Assembly (NCBI GenBank): GCA_910589125.1
Contig: CAJURX010000003.1
Span: 74,084-138,083, forward strand
Source: an uncultured Eggerthellaceae bacterium
GTDB taxonomy: Bacteria > Actinomycetota > Coriobacteriia > Coriobacteriales > Eggerthellaceae
Direction: 5' to 3'
Length of the DNA: 64,000 bases
The notes under the pieces are model-generated. The model saw only the letters and a list, made by a program, of their open reading frames with translations. It did no database searches and was not told where the DNA came from. Positions 25,456 to 32,927 of this stretch are shown here, one piece after another (within the stretch, counting starts at the first letter, position 1; every line of letters begins with the position of its first letter). The position numbers and the translations under genes are program-made.

Positions 25456-25626
25456 CTATGCGCCCTTCCGGTATTCCCTCACGTCATCCCGCAGGCCCTC
25501 GCGACGCCTGTGGTCGCTCCATCGTTCACCGTCTGGGCGTTCCGTGGGGTGTCCGTTCACCTTCCAGAACTTGCACATCTTGCATCCAGCACGGCGATTG
25601 CGTGCGCGTCCTCGCTTGTGATTCAA
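25456..25626 (-). CDS. Small basic conserved-type protein with CxxC (56 residues)
   Basis: A short gene in an apparent gap. It starts with TTG at 25626, preceded by GAAAGGAG six bases upstream. The product begins MNHKRGRARNRRAGCKMCKFW and is very rich in Arg and Lys, with one Cys pair (GCKMCK) and a second basic half containing SDHRRREGLRDD. I recall small actinobacterial proteins with an RNRRAGC-(x)2-C core, which are unnamed; the resemblance supports it being real, but function is unknown and RNA or ribosome binding would be a guess. It is upstream of nothing obvious; Fic lies on the same strand 91 bases beyond its stop. Confidence 0.65.
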   Translation of the reverse strand: MNHKRGRARNRRAGCKMCKFWKVNGHPTERPDGERWSDHRRREGLRDDVREYRKGA

Positions 25627-26216
25627 GAGGGTCTCCTTTCGCTCATTGTCGGCATCGTTTTGATCCGTTCGCTATACCTTGGTCGACAGGAGGGCATTTT
25701 GCTGCCGATCCATCATTTGGGGCATCCTGCAGAGCGACGGTCGTCGAAATCGGCCTCACATGCTCTGTGTGCTTTCATGCTGAGCGCGTCTTGCCTTCTT
25801 GTTCCGAGAGCATACCATCAATGTGGCATGGCATATGTCCAGGGAGATCATCTAAGCGGAACGTGCTCGAGCATTCACGCATCTTTTCTTGGGTCGTTCC
25901 TATCGCCATCGAACGTGATTCTTGTGACAGAGTCATGCTTCGCATGATGATGTGATTGTTCACTTGAACGCGATCGAAAGTCGCAGCAGGTTGGTGCTCG
26001 CGGGTGCGACGACTCCGTACAACTCCGGAGCCGTGCTCATCTCGTTCTTCATTCACGGCTTCACCAATAGCGGGACGTCAGGAAAATGGCGTGATGCTTG
26101 ACGGCTCCAATGCGCATCAGGGCAATCCGCCTGTGTTCGTGATCGGAGTTGGAACGATGGCATCAGCCCCGATCCACCTGATACCCTGCCTTTCAAGAGC
26201 AGGACGTCCCGAATGC
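25627..26216. other. Region without a supportable gene
   Basis: About 590 bases with no frame I can defend. Open frames on both strands lack ribosome sites and read as random protein. The minus strand has a 30-codon frame near 25966-26040 containing STAPELYGVVAPAS that looks protein-like and may be a remnant. The region's lower G+C matches the Fic patch. Confidence 0.5.
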
Positions 26217-26251
26217 GAAGAGGGCGGCACCGATGCGGTGTCGCCCTCTTC
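26217..26251 (-). terminator. Long hairpin after the 46-residue gene
   Basis: A 15-base-pair stem with one G-U pair, GAAGAGGGCGGCACC (26217-26231) and GGTGTCGCCCTCTTC (26237-26251), loop of 5. It lies 35 bases after the stop of the minus-strand small gene. No long T run follows on either strand. Confidence 0.65.
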
Positions 26252-26286
26252 TGCTGGCTCAAGCTATCGAGCTTGGAGATGCGATC

Positions 26287-26427
26287 CTATGCGCCTTCTC
26301 CAGCGCGGATCTCCTCTGCCTTCGCCTGCTGTGCCTCAGCCTCAGGAACGGAGATGTGCTCGCACTTCTCGGATTCGAAGGATTCGAAGCTGATGCTCTC
26401 GCCCATCTTCTCTTTCTCGCAGCCCAT
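26287..26427 (-). CDS. Small acidic protein (46 residues)
   Basis: The ATG at 26427 has a good ribosome site (AGAAAGGTGG) 6 bases upstream, and the product begins MGCEKEKMGESISFESFES, is rich in Glu and Ser/Ala, and ends with an AEAQQAKAEEIRAGEGA helix-forming tail. Two Cys residues lie near positions 3 and 24. A strong hairpin 35 bases past the stop gives it its own unit. I do not recognise the family; the signals, rather than homology, support it. Confidence 0.55.
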   Translation of the reverse strand: MGCEKEKMGESISFESFESEKCEHISVPEAEAQQAKAEEIRAGEGA

Positions 26428-26624
26428 GATGTCCACCTTTCTCGTCGTGCGCGTCATGCTCGGGTGCAGCCTTCGCATGTGACGCATGTTCATGACATGA
26501 TCGAAGTATGAGCGCTGTGGTGATTGATGCGAGGTGCATAGCGTAGGGGTAACCGTTCTGACATGAGGTGGAATGCATCGCGTGATCTATCGGGGTGATC
26601 GTGCAGAAGGGCAGGAGGTGCTGC

Positions 26625-26687
26625 ATGCACCTTGCATGGTGGCGCCTGGCGCTCGCAGCGCTGTTGGGACGCTGGTACGGCACCTAG
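26625..26687 (+). CDS. Possible 20-residue hydrophobic peptide
   Basis: A tiny frame with a near-ideal ribosome site: AGGAGG then 6 bases then ATG at 26625. The peptide starts MHLAWWRLALAALLG, has three Trp in total, and is amphipathic/hydrophobic enough to insert in a membrane. A hairpin with a CTTTT end begins 9 bases after its stop, so start signal, frame and terminator make one compact unit. It could be a small membrane protein, a toxin-like peptide, or chance. Confidence 0.4.
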   Translation: MHLAWWRLALAALLGRWYGT

Positions 26688-26695
26688 TTCGCGGA

Positions 26696-26721
26696 TCCCC
26701 CGTGGATGGGGGAAGGCTTTT
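26696..26721 (+). terminator. Short hairpin terminator
   Basis: TCCCCC (26696-26701) pairs with GGGGGA (26708-26713), then AGGCTTTT. It follows the 20-residue frame on the plus strand. Confidence 0.5.
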
Positions 26722-26733
26722 CCTGGGCATGAG

Positions 26734-26768
26734 AAAGGCCCCCTGAGCGACCAGCTCAAGGGGCCTTT
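26734..26768 (-). terminator. Terminator of the lipoprotein gene
   Basis: AAAGGCCCCCTGAGC (26734-26748) pairs over 15 positions with GCTCAAGGGGCCTTT (26754-26768), with one U-G pair when read on the minus strand. It lies 19 bases after the lipoprotein stop and the stem closes with T3/A3. Confidence 0.8.
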
Positions 26769-26787
26769 GGGCGATGCGCGTGATCGT

Positions 26788-27351
26788 CTAGCCGAACAGC
26801 GCGCTGTACATCTCGGAGTCAGCGCCCTCTGCCGGCTCCCAGGTGTTCCCATTGCGGACGTACTTGATCGTGACGGGCTCATGGGTCTCCACTGGAGCCT
26901 CTTCGATGGTGGTCATGATCATCTGGCCAGCCCACTGCTTGATCTCATCCTGCGACATGCCTGCAAGCTCTTCTGCATTGTCGACCATGTCGGACTGCAG
27001 GTTCTCCAGTGCGCTCTGCACTTCGCTGAAGTTCTTCGAGCTCAGGGTGACGACAGCCTCAGCCTCGTTGCCGTTCACGGTGACGCTATCAACGGTGCCA
27101 TCGAACCCATCGAGGATGCCCTTGATGAGGTCATTGGGGGTCAGCCCCAGCTGCAGCAGAGAAGAGGTGGGAAGGGAAGATGAGAGCTCTCCCAGCGTTG
27201 CAGCATCCGGATCCTTCAGCTGACCGATCTCCTCGGTCAAGGACTCGCGGATGACCTCTTCGCTGTTGTCCGCACATCCCGTCATGGCACCCAAGCTGAA
27301 TGCCATCATCCCGCTCATCGCCAAAGCGATGGCTGCCTTCCTAAGCTTCAT
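26788..27351 (-). CDS. Secreted lipoprotein, unknown function
   Basis: A 187-residue lipoprotein. The ATG at 27351 is chosen because GGGAGGAA lies just upstream and it begins a classic lipoprotein signal: KLRK, a hydrophobic stretch, and the lipobox GAMTGC with the lipid-modified Cys at 23. The mature part has a helical, acidic N-terminal segment (SLTEEIGQLKDPDA) and a DUF4878-like alternation of VTVNGNEAEAVVTL strand and a helix, ending in TIKYVRNGNTWEPA. This fits small surface proteins of unknown role; the DUF match is tentative. A TATACT -10 element lies upstream at 27404-27409. It is a single-gene unit with its own terminator. Confidence 0.8.
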   Translation of the reverse strand: MKLRKAAIALAMSGMMAFSLGAMTGCADNSEEVIRESLTEEIGQLKDPDAATLGELSSSLPTSSLLQLGLTPNDLIKGILDGFDGTVDSVTVNGNEAEAVVTLSSKNFSEVQSALENLQSDMVDNAEELAGMSQDEIKQWAGQMIMTTIEEAPVETHEPVTIKYVRNGNTWEPAEGADSEMYSALFG

Positions 27352-27403
27352 GACCAATTCCTCCCATTCGGTTATGAGGCCCTCCGCCTCATCTGTCCTT
27401 CGC

Positions 27404-27409
27404 AGTATA
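27404..27409 (-). promoter_or_regulatory. -10 element of the lipoprotein gene
   Basis: TATACT on the minus strand, 53 bases upstream of the ATG; only a weak -35 candidate (CAGCAA) lies 17 bases further up. Confidence 0.5.
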
Positions 27410-27737
27410 GGGCACCGGATGAGTTGTTGCTGGATAGGCGATGCAGGCATCTGGAGGGGTCAGGAGAGCGCTACGAGCGGACGTTGCTGTGCCCTCCATG
27501 CGAACTGGGCCCTCGTGCGCGATCGGGCGCACATCCTATATATGACAAGATCGCCCAGCATTAGAGGGTCGCATCAGCTGAGCTTCTTGGATCGTGTGGA
27601 GGATAGGTGAGGGGAGTCCGGCGTTGTGGAATCTTTGTATGATTTCCCTCAGGCGCGATGATTCCATTGCATCTCCATGCTCAAGCGTTACCATTTCGTT
27701 TCCTTATCGGATGAGAGATGACATCAAACGGAGTGGG
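27410..27737. other. Intergenic region before the M23 peptidase
   Basis: About 330 bases without a supported gene. It must hold the peptidase promoter; TATGAT at about 27637 and TATATA near 27538 are candidates but neither has a convincing -35. Confidence 0.4.
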
Positions 27738-28913
27738 ATGCGCTTTCAGATGACACACAAGAAGCCCCATCAGCTCGCGCAGGGCGCGCTTGCCGTGCTC
27801 TTGGCGCTCATGGTGGCGCTGTCCTCTTCCATGCTGGCTCCTCTCTCTGCTCAAGCGGAAGAGGGCGAAGAGGGTCCCTCAACGGCTGAGCGCTTGGATG
27901 CATTGCGCCAGCGTGCGGATTCCATCAAGGCCTCCATCGATGCGCTGCAGACCGACCTCAATCGCGTGACCGAGGAATACGATGCCGCCCTTGATGCTCG
28001 TCATGTCGCCGCGAAGGCCATGCGCGAGGCCAAGGTGAAGATAGATGCTTCCCAGGAGAAGATGGAGAAGCTGCAAGAGCAGATCGAAGCTCTGGCGCAG
28101 ACCATGTACAAGAGCGACAAATCCGGCGCGAGCTCCAACTATATGAATGTATTGCTCGGCGCATCCACCTTCACCGACTTCATGACGGGGCTCGACATGA
28201 TGGAGCGCGTGAACGAGAGCCATGCGGAGCTCGTCGAGGAATGCCGCATCGTCAAGGCGGAGGCAGAGGCTGCGCATGCGGAGTTCGATGCGCAGAAGAC
28301 CGAGGCTGATGCACGCCTTGCCGAGGCACGCGAGAAGAAGCTGGAGATCTCAGAGAAGCAGGGGAAGCTCTCCGCTGAGGCAGCTTCCGTTGCGGGGGAT
28401 ATCGCAGAGACCGAAGCGCAGGCTGAGCTCGAGGAAGAGGCTGCGCGTCGAGCAGAGGAGGCCGCTGCGGCCGCTGCGCGGGCATTCGCTGCATCCCTCT
28501 CTGCGAGCGAGGGTCGCGATGTGGGCAGTGGCTTCTTCGCGAATCCGTGCCCGGATGCGTGGGAGTCCAGCGGGTATGGGTGGCGCGAGTTCGACCAGAA
28601 GTTCCATCTGGGAACGGACATGGCTGCGAACATGGGCGCGCCCATCTATGCTGCTGAGGCCGGGACCGTCATCGCAGCCACCTATGATGGCGGCTATCAT
28701 GGCGGCGCGGGCAATTGGGTGGTCATCGCGCACGGCAATGGCCTGGTCACCAAGTACATGCATTGCTCTGCGGTGTTCGTGGACATCGGGCAGCGCGTAG
28801 AGCGTGGGCAGAACATCGCCGCGGTCGGCTCCACGGGGAAATCGACGGGCCCCCATCTGCACTTCCAGGTCGAGGTGAACGGCGTGGCTGTCTGCCCGTA
28901 TGATTATCTCTAG
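27738..28913 (+). CDS. Secreted coiled-coil M23 (LytM) peptidoglycan peptidase
   Basis: A 391-residue exported protein from the ATG at 27738, which has GGAG four bases upstream; ATG 27711 and 27750 are alternatives. A signal peptide ends SAQA at residue 40. Residues about 45-250 are a long charged coiled coil of the PcsB/CwlO/EnvC type, with an Ala-rich segment at its end. The C-terminal LytM domain has FHLGTDMAANMGAPIYA (zinc ligands His and Asp) and GPHLHFQVEVNG (HxH). It should cut peptide crosslinks in the wall; the coiled coil suggests control by a partner such as FtsEX, which is inference. A tRNA-Arg promoter follows directly. Confidence 0.9.
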   Translation: MRFQMTHKKPHQLAQGALAVLLALMVALSSSMLAPLSAQAEEGEEGPSTAERLDALRQRADSIKASIDALQTDLNRVTEEYDAALDARHVAAKAMREAKVKIDASQEKMEKLQEQIEALAQTMYKSDKSGASSNYMNVLLGASTFTDFMTGLDMMERVNESHAELVEECRIVKAEAEAAHAEFDAQKTEADARLAEAREKKLEISEKQGKLSAEAASVAGDIAETEAQAELEEEAARRAEEAAAAAARAFAASLSASEGRDVGSGFFANPCPDAWESSGYGWREFDQKFHLGTDMAANMGAPIYAAEAGTVIAATYDGGYHGGAGNWVVIAHGNGLVTKYMHCSAVFVDIGQRVERGQNIAAVGSTGKSTGPHLHFQVEVNGVAVCPYDYL

Positions 28914-28920
28914 ATCGCCC

Positions 28921-28948
28921 TCGACGGGGCATTTCCAAGGTCTATAAT
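28921..28948 (+). promoter_or_regulatory. Promoter of tRNA-Arg
   Basis: TATAAT at 28943-28948 with a weak -35 TCGACG at 28921, 16-base spacer; 27 bases upstream of the tRNA. Confidence 0.6.
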
Positions 28949-28975
28949 GCTCTGAACCTACTGGCTAGGTTTGAT

Positions 28976-29051
28976 GCGCCCATGGCTCAACGGATAGAGC
29001 ATCGGACTTCTAATCCGGCGGTTGCAGGTTCGAGTCCTGCTGGGCGCACCA
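28976..29051 (+). tRNA. tRNA-Arg (anticodon TCT)
   Basis: A 76-base cloverleaf: acceptor GCGCCCA with TGGGCGC, anticodon loop CTTCTAA (TCT), T arm GCAGG-TTCGAGT-CCTGC, encoded CCA. It lies 62 bases before argS, whose enzyme charges it. Confidence 0.97.
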
Positions 29052-29113
29052 AGCCTATTCGGTCAGCACACGGTATCAGCACATGCGATCCACCCCTTAC
29101 GGAAGGACTATAG

Positions 29114-30865
29114 ATGGATATCCGCGGCTCATTGCAGAAGGTCATCGACGAGGCTATCGCTGCGGCCGTCTCAGACGGCTCGCTCCCGCTGGACACGCCG
29201 CCTGAGAGCGCGCTGGAGCGTCCTCGGGATGAGGCGAACGGAGACTGGGCCTCTACGGTGGCCATGAGGTCAGCGAAGATGGCGAAGATGGCACCGCGAG
29301 ACGTGGCGCAGATCATCGTCGATCACATCCCCGAGAATGAGATCATCGAATCCGTTGACATCGCGGGGCCGGGCTTCATCAACATCCGCCTTGCGGATAG
29401 CCAGCTGCAGGAGGTCATCCGCGTCGTGCGCACCGAGGGCGACGCATATGGGCGCGGCACAATCCCCGAGGGTCAGCGCAAGGTCAACCTGGAGTACGTC
29501 TCCGCGAACCCCACCGGTCCGCTCCATGTGGGACATGGTCGCTGGGCGGCGCTCGGAGATGCTATGGCGCGCGTGATGCGCCACGCCGGCTATGACGTGT
29601 ACGAGGAGTTCTACATCAACGACCACGGCACGCAGATGGATGTGTTCGGTAACTCCGTGGGCGTTCGCTACATGCAGCTCCTCGGCCACGATGCCGAGAT
29701 GCCCGAGCAGTGCTATGGCGGCAGCTACGTTGCCGATATCGCGCAGTCCATCATCGACGCTGAGGGCACCAAGTATGAATCCCTCACCGATGAGGAGCGC
29801 ATGGAGGCCTTCCGCGAGATCGCCTACAAGCAGATGCTGGAGGACCAGGAGGATATCCTGCGCCAGTTGGGCACCACCTTCGATCGGTGGTTCTCCGAGC
29901 GCAGCCTCTACGTGGAGGGCGAGGACGGAGAGAGCCCGGTGTCTCGCTCGCTCAAGGCTATGGAGGACAAGGGCTACGTCAAGGAGGAGGACGGCGCCAT
30001 CTGGTTCAAGTCATCTGCTCTGGGGGATGAGAAGGACCGCGTCATGATCAAGGCCAACGGTGAGATGACGTACTTCATGTCGGATGTGGCATATCACTAC
30101 GACAAGAAGATGCGCGGATTCGACCACCTGATCAATATCTGGGGCGCTGACCATCATGGGTATGTGAAGCGCTGCGAGTGCATGCTGGAGGCATGGGGTT
30201 GGCCGGGAGACCTTGAGATCGTGCTCGGACAGCTGGTGAACCTGTATCGTGACGGCGAGGCGGTCCGCATGTCGAAGCGCACCGGCGAGATGGTCACGCT
30301 GCGCGAGCTGGTCGAAGAGGTGGGCACGGATGCCACGCGCTATCTCATGCTGTCCCGCTCCTCTGATCAGCCGATCGACTTCGATATCGAAGCGGCGAAG
30401 AAGAAGGATGCTTCCAACCCGGTCTACTACGTGCAGTACGCGCATGCCCGCATCTGCTCCATCCTGCGCAAGGCGGCTCCTGAGGCGCTGGCGAAGGAGG
30501 AGGCGGCAGGTGCGCTGACCATCGGGCAGCTCGCTGAGCAGGTCGTGCCCGAGGGCGTGGATCTCTCGCCGCTCACGCACCCCTCAGAGCTCGCGCTCAT
30601 GCGCAGGATCGCCGACTTCGGTGACTTCGTTGCATTGGCGGCGCGCGATCGCGCACCATTCCGCATGACGCATTACGCGCAGGACCTTGCCAGCTTGTTC
30701 CATGCGTTCTATACGGACTGCCGCGTGCTGACCGATGATGACAACGAGATGCGACCCGCTGATGACCCCATCCGCCAGGCACGCCTTGCGCTCTGCGATG
30801 CAACGCGCATCATGCTCGCGCTCGTGTTGGGGCTGCTCGGAGTGAATGCTCCCGAGAAGATGTGA
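29114..30865 (+). CDS. argS: Arginine-tRNA ligase
   Basis: A 583-residue class I aminoacyl-tRNA synthetase. The N-terminal Add1 domain (about 1-115) leads to the HIGH-type motif SANPTGPLHVGHGRW, then YINDHGTQ, FDRWFSE, and the KMSKS-like MSKRTGEMVTL. The C-terminal anticodon-binding helical domain ends LALVLGLLGVNAPEKM. Start ATG follows GGAAGG. The tRNA-Arg (TCT) gene lies directly upstream, so substrate and enzyme may share transcription (inference). Length and motifs are normal. Confidence 0.98.
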   Translation: MDIRGSLQKVIDEAIAAAVSDGSLPLDTPPESALERPRDEANGDWASTVAMRSAKMAKMAPRDVAQIIVDHIPENEIIESVDIAGPGFINIRLADSQLQEVIRVVRTEGDAYGRGTIPEGQRKVNLEYVSANPTGPLHVGHGRWAALGDAMARVMRHAGYDVYEEFYINDHGTQMDVFGNSVGVRYMQLLGHDAEMPEQCYGGSYVADIAQSIIDAEGTKYESLTDEERMEAFREIAYKQMLEDQEDILRQLGTTFDRWFSERSLYVEGEDGESPVSRSLKAMEDKGYVKEEDGAIWFKSSALGDEKDRVMIKANGEMTYFMSDVAYHYDKKMRGFDHLINIWGADHHGYVKRCECMLEAWGWPGDLEIVLGQLVNLYRDGEAVRMSKRTGEMVTLRELVEEVGTDATRYLMLSRSSDQPIDFDIEAAKKKDASNPVYYVQYAHARICSILRKAAPEALAKEEAAGALTIGQLAEQVVPEGVDLSPLTHPSELALMRRIADFGDFVALAARDRAPFRMTHYAQDLASLFHAFYTDCRVLTDDDNEMRPADDPIRQARLALCDATRIMLALVLGLLGVNAPEKM

Positions 30866-30873
30866 CGTTGTGC

Positions 30874-30902
30874 TTGCGCAACGCGTGCGAGACACCTATA
30901 AT
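30874..30902 (+). promoter_or_regulatory. Promoter of tRNA-His
   Basis: TTGCGC (30874-30879) and TATAAT (30897-30902), 17-base spacer, 28 bases before the tRNA. Confidence 0.8.
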
Positions 30903-30930
30903 CTCGCATTGCGCTTTTTGCGTGAACATG

Positions 30931-31007
30931 GTGGCTGTAGTTCAGTCGGCTAGAATGCCAGATTGTGGCTCTGGAGGTCGTGGGTTCAAGTCCCATCAGC
31001 CACCCCA
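30931..31007 (+). tRNA. tRNA-His (anticodon GTG)
   Basis: Acceptor GTGGCTG with CAGCCAC, anticodon GTG in a TTGTGGC loop, T arm GTGGG-TTCAAGT-CCCAT, encoded CCA. The G at 30930 can serve as the extra G-1 opposite discriminator C31004, the identity mark of tRNA-His. Confidence 0.96.
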
Positions 31008-31017
31008 TTTGGATGCT

Positions 31018-31050
31018 ATCGGGCGGAGGGATTCGCCCGATTCTCTTTTC
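31018..31050 (+). terminator. Terminator after tRNA-His
   Basis: ATCGGGCG (31018-31025) and CGCCCGAT (31034-31041), 8-base loop, then TCTCTTTT. Confidence 0.85.
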
Positions 31051-31062
31051 TGAAGATCTCTC

Positions 31063-31091
31063 TTGCGCGCTCGCACAGATTCCCCTACAAT
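31063..31091 (+). promoter_or_regulatory. Promoter of tRNA-Lys
   Basis: TTGCGC (31063-31068) and TACAAT (31086-31091), 17-base spacer. Confidence 0.75.
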
Positions 31092-31119
31092 AGCTTGCGC
31101 TGCTTTTCGCAGAGCATAT

Positions 31120-31195
31120 GCGCCATTAGCTTAGTTGGTAGAGCAGGGGACTCTTAATCCCAAGGTCGAAGGTTCGAGTCCTTCATGGCGCACCA
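31120..31195 (+). tRNA. tRNA-Lys (anticodon CTT)
   Basis: Acceptor GCGCCAT with ATGGCGC, anticodon arm GGGGA-CTCTTAA-TCCCA, T arm GAAGG-TTCGAGT-CCTTC, encoded CCA; 76 bases. Confidence 0.97.
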
Positions 31196-31204
31196 CGAAG
31201 CTCG

Positions 31205-31235
31205 CACGACCGACACCACTGTCGGTCGTGTTTTT
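31205..31235 (+). terminator. Terminator between tRNA-Lys and the CAT tRNA
   Basis: Perfect 11-base stem CACGACCGACA (31205-31215) with TGTCGGTCGTG (31220-31230), CCAC loop, then TTTTT. It makes the next tRNA depend on readthrough or processing. Confidence 0.9.
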
Positions 31236-31240
31236 GCAAC

Positions 31241-31315
31241 GGGCCCTTAGCTCAATGGTGGAGCAGGGGACTCATAATCCCTTGGTTGCAGGTTCGAATC
31301 CTGCAGGGCCCACCA
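31241..31315 (+). tRNA. tRNA with CAT anticodon, probably Ile2 (lysidine type)
   Basis: A 75-base cloverleaf: acceptor GGGCCCT with AGGGCCC, anticodon loop CTCATAA, T arm GCAGG-TTCGAAT-CCTGC, encoded CCA. CAT tRNAs may be initiator Met, elongator Met or Ile2. The perfect first acceptor pair excludes initiator. The body (GGSCCCTTAGCTCA start and GACTCATAATC-(N)-CTTGGT stretch) is closer to bacterial tRNA-Ile2, such as E. coli ileX, than to elongator Met, so Ile2 modified by TilS is favoured. Confidence 0.85.
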
Positions 31316-31454
31316 AAAGCTCCCAGTCCAGATACCTTCTTCGCATATCGGGCTTCCCGACCATCGCGCTCCCACGTGTCCCTCTAGCTTCCTGAGGCCG
31401 CCTGATATGCAGCTCGATCAGGGCACTTAGCGGTTTCCGATGACGCGCGTTGGC

Positions 31455-31505
31455 GATAATGAATGGCGTTCTGCTCCCTTCGTCGCGCGCCATATGGTTT
31501 CATAT
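31455..31505 (+). promoter_or_regulatory. Promoter and palindrome before the CoA ligase gene
   Basis: GATAAT at 31455-31460 is the best -10 element, without a clear -35. About 32 bases after it is the palindrome ATATG-GTTT-CATAT (31492-31505), a possible operator within the leader. Confidence 0.4.
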
Positions 31506-31542
31506 CACGTCGCAAGTCGATCGAAAGAAGCAAGGAGAACCA

Positions 31543-32883
31543 ATGGCGAAGAAGGACATTCCCAACGATCAGAAGTACTACGATCCTGAGATCGAGTGCA
31601 TGCCGCGTCCTGAATTGGAGCAGATGCAGCTCGCGCGCCTGCAGGAGATGGTCCGCTACGCCTATGACAACACCGTCTGGTACAAGCGATCGTTCGATGA
31701 GGCAGGCGTGTCACCTGATGACATCAAGACGCTCGCTGACATAGAGCGCTTTCCCTTCGTCGACAAGAAGACCGAGCGCGATACCCAGCATGTCGGGAGC
31801 TTCTTCGGTGAGATGTGCTCGGTGCCCGAGGAGGATGTCATCTTCATGGCGACCTCGTCTGGCTCCACTGGCGTCCCTACGGTGAGCCCGTTCACCCAGG
31901 AGGACTTCGACCTGTGGCAGGACACTGAGGCGCGCCTGTTCTGGCAGGCGGGCATGCGCCCCTCCGACCGCTACGTGCACGGGCTCAACTTCGCACTGTA
32001 CGTGGGCGGCCCGGATGTCATCGGTGCGCAGCGCTTGGGCGCACTTGCCATCTGGGTGGGTGCCGTGCCCTCTGACCGCTTGATCTTCGTGCTCAAGCAG
32101 TACCAGCCCACCATCATCTGGACCTCGCCGTCCTATGCGTGGACCTTGGGCGAGAAGATCAAGGAGAAGGGCTTGGACCCGCGCACCGACTTCTCCATCC
32201 ATACCATCATCGTGGCAGGCGAGCCGGGCGGCTCCATCGCATCCACCCGTGAGGCCATCGAGGACCTCTGGGATGCGAAGGTAGTCGACTTCTTCGGCCT
32301 CTCCGACATCTACGGCGCATGTGCAGCGGCCTGCGAGGCGAAGGATGGCCTGCATATCGTGGAGGACCAGATACTGGTGGAGACGGTCGATCCTGAGACG
32401 GGAGAGGTGCTCGCGCCCGGCACGCAAGGCGAGCTCGTCTACACCACGCTCATGAAGAAGGCGCGTCCCATGATCCGCTTCCGCACGGGGGATATCGGAT
32501 ACGTCTCCAATGAAGCATGTTCGTGCGGGCGCACGCTGGCGCGCATCCATATCACGGGGCGCAAGGATGAGATGTTCATCGTGGGTGCCGTGAACGTGTT
32601 CCCCACGGATATCGAATACGTCGTCCGTGCCGAGAAGGGCCTCACTGGCGAATATTCCATCCGCGTCTACGATGAGAGCTTCACCACGCGCTATGAGGTG
32701 TCCGTCGAGCGTGCACAGGGCTCTGATGAGCCGTTCGATGCGGTGGGTGCGCGCGTATCCGCTGCGCTCAAGGCGCATACGGGCGTGAAGCCGGCGAAGG
32801 TGATCGTGTATGACGCCGGGAAGCTGGGCACGTCCTCTGAGCACAAGGCGTCTCGCTTCGTCGACGAGCGCGTCCGCCCGTGA
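31543..32883 (+). CDS. paaK: Phenylacetate-CoA ligase family protein
   Basis: A 446-residue adenylate-forming enzyme of the PaaK type, starting MAKKDIPNDQ at ATG 31543 (AAGGAG upstream; frame open to 31450). Seen: ELEQMQLARLQEMVRYAYDN N-terminus, YKRSFDEAGV, the phosphate-binding TSSGSTGVPTVSP, IIVAGEPGG, FGLSDIYG, RFRTGDIGYV, and a C-terminal GRKDEMFIVGAVNVFP hinge. It joins an aryl or acyl acid to CoA with ATP, or runs in reverse to make ATP from the CoA ester. The downstream 2-oxoacid:ferredoxin oxidoreductase would produce such CoA esters, so ATP formation from aromatic or branched 2-oxo acids is the inferred role. The true acid substrate cannot be told. Confidence 0.88.
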   Translation: MAKKDIPNDQKYYDPEIECMPRPELEQMQLARLQEMVRYAYDNTVWYKRSFDEAGVSPDDIKTLADIERFPFVDKKTERDTQHVGSFFGEMCSVPEEDVIFMATSSGSTGVPTVSPFTQEDFDLWQDTEARLFWQAGMRPSDRYVHGLNFALYVGGPDVIGAQRLGALAIWVGAVPSDRLIFVLKQYQPTIIWTSPSYAWTLGEKIKEKGLDPRTDFSIHTIIVAGEPGGSIASTREAIEDLWDAKVVDFFGLSDIYGACAAACEAKDGLHIVEDQILVETVDPETGEVLAPGTQGELVYTTLMKKARPMIRFRTGDIGYVSNEACSCGRTLARIHITGRKDEMFIVGAVNVFPTDIEYVVRAEKGLTGEYSIRVYDESFTTRYEVSVERAQGSDEPFDAVGARVSAALKAHTGVKPAKVIVYDAGKLGTSSEHKASRFVDERVRP

Positions 32884-32927
32884 TAGCCCTGCCCGTTCAA
32901 AGCCGATCGTCCTAAAGGAGGAACCAG

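Noticed and set aside
25453..25947. 164-codon plus-strand frame in the accessory gap
   Set aside because: No ribosome site, no recognisable domain, and it lies antisense to the better-supported 56-residue gene.
23945..26300. tRNA-Pro as an integration site for a full genomic island
   Set aside because: No copy of the tRNA 3' end and no integrase gene were found downstream; only lower G+C supports the idea.
31241..31315. Initiator or elongator tRNA-Met
   Set aside because: A perfect first acceptor pair excludes initiator, and the body matches bacterial Ile2 better; elongator Met remains a minor possibility.
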